From: Euglena gracilis
Taxonomy: Eukaryota; Euglenida; Euglenophyceae; Euglenales
NCBI GenBank assembly: GCA_039621445.1
Contig: CP154955.1
Span: forward strand, 3,330,017 to 3,394,016
Length of the DNA: 64,000 nucleotides
Direction: 5' to 3'
Part shown: piece by piece, positions 63,109-64,000 of the stretch
How positions within the stretch are numbered: the first letter of the stretch is position 1
Layout of the letters: the number at the start of each line of letters is the position of its first letter
The notes under the pieces: generated by a model
Databases searched by the model: none
What the model was told of the DNA's origin: nothing
The model's input: only the letters and a program-made list of their open reading frames with translations
Program-made: the position numbers and the translations under genes

Positions 63109-63660
63109 AGTCGACAGCAGCGACTACACAGTTGGTGGAGTTCTTAGCCAACAAAACGCGGCGAACGAACTCCGACCTGTGGCTTTCTTAAGCCGAAAGC
63201 TATATGTGGACTACGGCAAAGGTCAAGTGAAGTGGAGTATACTCGAGAAAGAAACATACACAATCGTGCTTAATCCAGACATTCCGAAGCTGGGTAGCCA
63301 GCAGCCTTGTACAGGCCATCGTAAACACCGATCATGAGAGACCTCCAACACTTCTACACAAAGGACTTCGACAGGGCCGTGTCACTGGTCTGAGGGCGAT
63401 GTCGATGGCGTGAGTTTTTAGTCAATTCAACGTTCTGGTGATCCCCTGGATACACACAGAAAGTAGCGGATCTGCTCGGTTATGCTCCTTGGTACTACTC
63501 TGGGAACCGGGATGAGGGAGACGCGAACTTCCATGAAAGTCGGGCAGCTGACGAATATGCACGCGAAAGGACGCTGCGGACAACCTTTTGGACTCTTTCC
63601 CCGTTTCACGTGTCTTCCTGGGTTCACCACATGGTGAGGACAGATATATTTCTACCTCTC
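63109..63660 (+). pseudogene. Ty3 family A RNase H, copy 2
   Basis: VDSSDYTVGGVLSQQNAANE, LRPVAFLSRKLYVDYGKGQV and KWSILEKETYTIVL match 6430-6600 block by block. Then, in shifting frames, RDLQHFYTKDFDRAVSL, CRWREFLVNS, PGYTQKVADLLGYAPW and DSFPVSRVFLGSPH follow. The tail also matches 6840-6925, so the copy 1 break at 6925 is at an internal point of the family. Confidence 0.6.
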
Positions 63661-64000
63661 AATATGCAGGGTCCCGACGCTATTTGATTTCCATCGCCGA
63701 TGCCCAACCTTGCCAGAAGTCACCAAAATGCAACCCCCCCCTTTGGGAGCAGTCGGGTCAGGGGTGCCGTGGTGGAGGGGGGTTTCTGCTTCATTTTCGC
63801 CACAAGATGCAGAAAGAATTTGGACCCCGAAACGGACCTCAAAAGTGGTCTTGCAGACCCCCCCCCGGGTCGACCCCCCAGGTCTCACAATACTGATTTT
63901 AACCGAAGTGGAAGCACGTCCGGATCCCGGCATATTACATGCACGGAGTCCGCCTCCGAACTTTTCTGTCGCGAATGGGATAGTCGTGATGCTGTTTATG
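63661..64000 (+). other. family A downstream region, runs off the window
   Basis: The frame 63588-63896 continues from the RNase H tail (YLISIADAQPCQKSPK) and is interrupted by a C-run at 63860. The integrase would be expected next but is not recognisable before the edge. Confidence 0.3.

Overview
The window looks like repeat-dense nuclear DNA of a eukaryote. It holds degenerate LTR and tyrosine-recombinase (DIRS-like) retrotransposons, tRNA-derived SINEs, and no operons, ribosome-binding sites or convincing host genes. The Ty3 pol style (RT, RNase H, integrase, C-terminal chromodomain) and the retroelement-borne DNA methyltransferase domains would fit a large-genome alga or protist such as a dinoflagellate or prasinophyte. 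That assignment is inference; nothing here fixes the species.

Layout. 1-420: fragment of a DIRS-like methyltransferase domain. 0.9-6.9 kb: a dead Ty3 element ('family A') whose protease-RT part (3042-6406) is inverted between its gag and its RNase H. 6.97-8.96 kb: a GC-rich Ty3 fragment (RT end, RNase H, integrase zinc site). 10-15 kb: DIRS and gag remnants, with a tRNA-derived SINE at 15.03 kb. 15.5-26.2 kb: DIRS-like copies in both orientations, with RT, RNase H, methyltransferase (MT) and tyrosine recombinase (YR) parts. 26.2-29.5 kb: unassigned sequence and a second SINE. 29.54-40.47 kb: a tandem array of a 1.68-kb unit that fuses a dead DIRS RT/RNase H to a SINE. 40.47-60.27 kb: a rearranged chromodomain Ty3 element carrying a cytosine-C5 and an N6-adenine type MT, with a 1.62-kb non-autonomous LTR element inserted in its gag. 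60.27-64 kb: another family A element lacking its RT core.

Main reading. Segment 40473-49182 is inverted, with CTCTC at one end and GAGAG at the other. Flipping it back does four things at once. It completes array unit 7 to 1692 bp, it rejoins the chromovirus gag in frame, it makes the two 585-bp LTRs direct, and it places 5' LTR, gag, MTs, pol and 3' LTR in order. Inside the inverted segment lies a 1690-bp LTR element whose main gene is an intact 231-codon adenine-MT-like protein, with no gag or pol; it is flanked by a perfect 64-bp duplication. MT domains therefore occur here in three kinds of retroelement: DIRS-like, chromovirus, and this minimal LTR element.

Almost every coding region is a pseudogene with stops and frameshifts. 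The exceptions are the 231-codon MT gene and a few partial frames.
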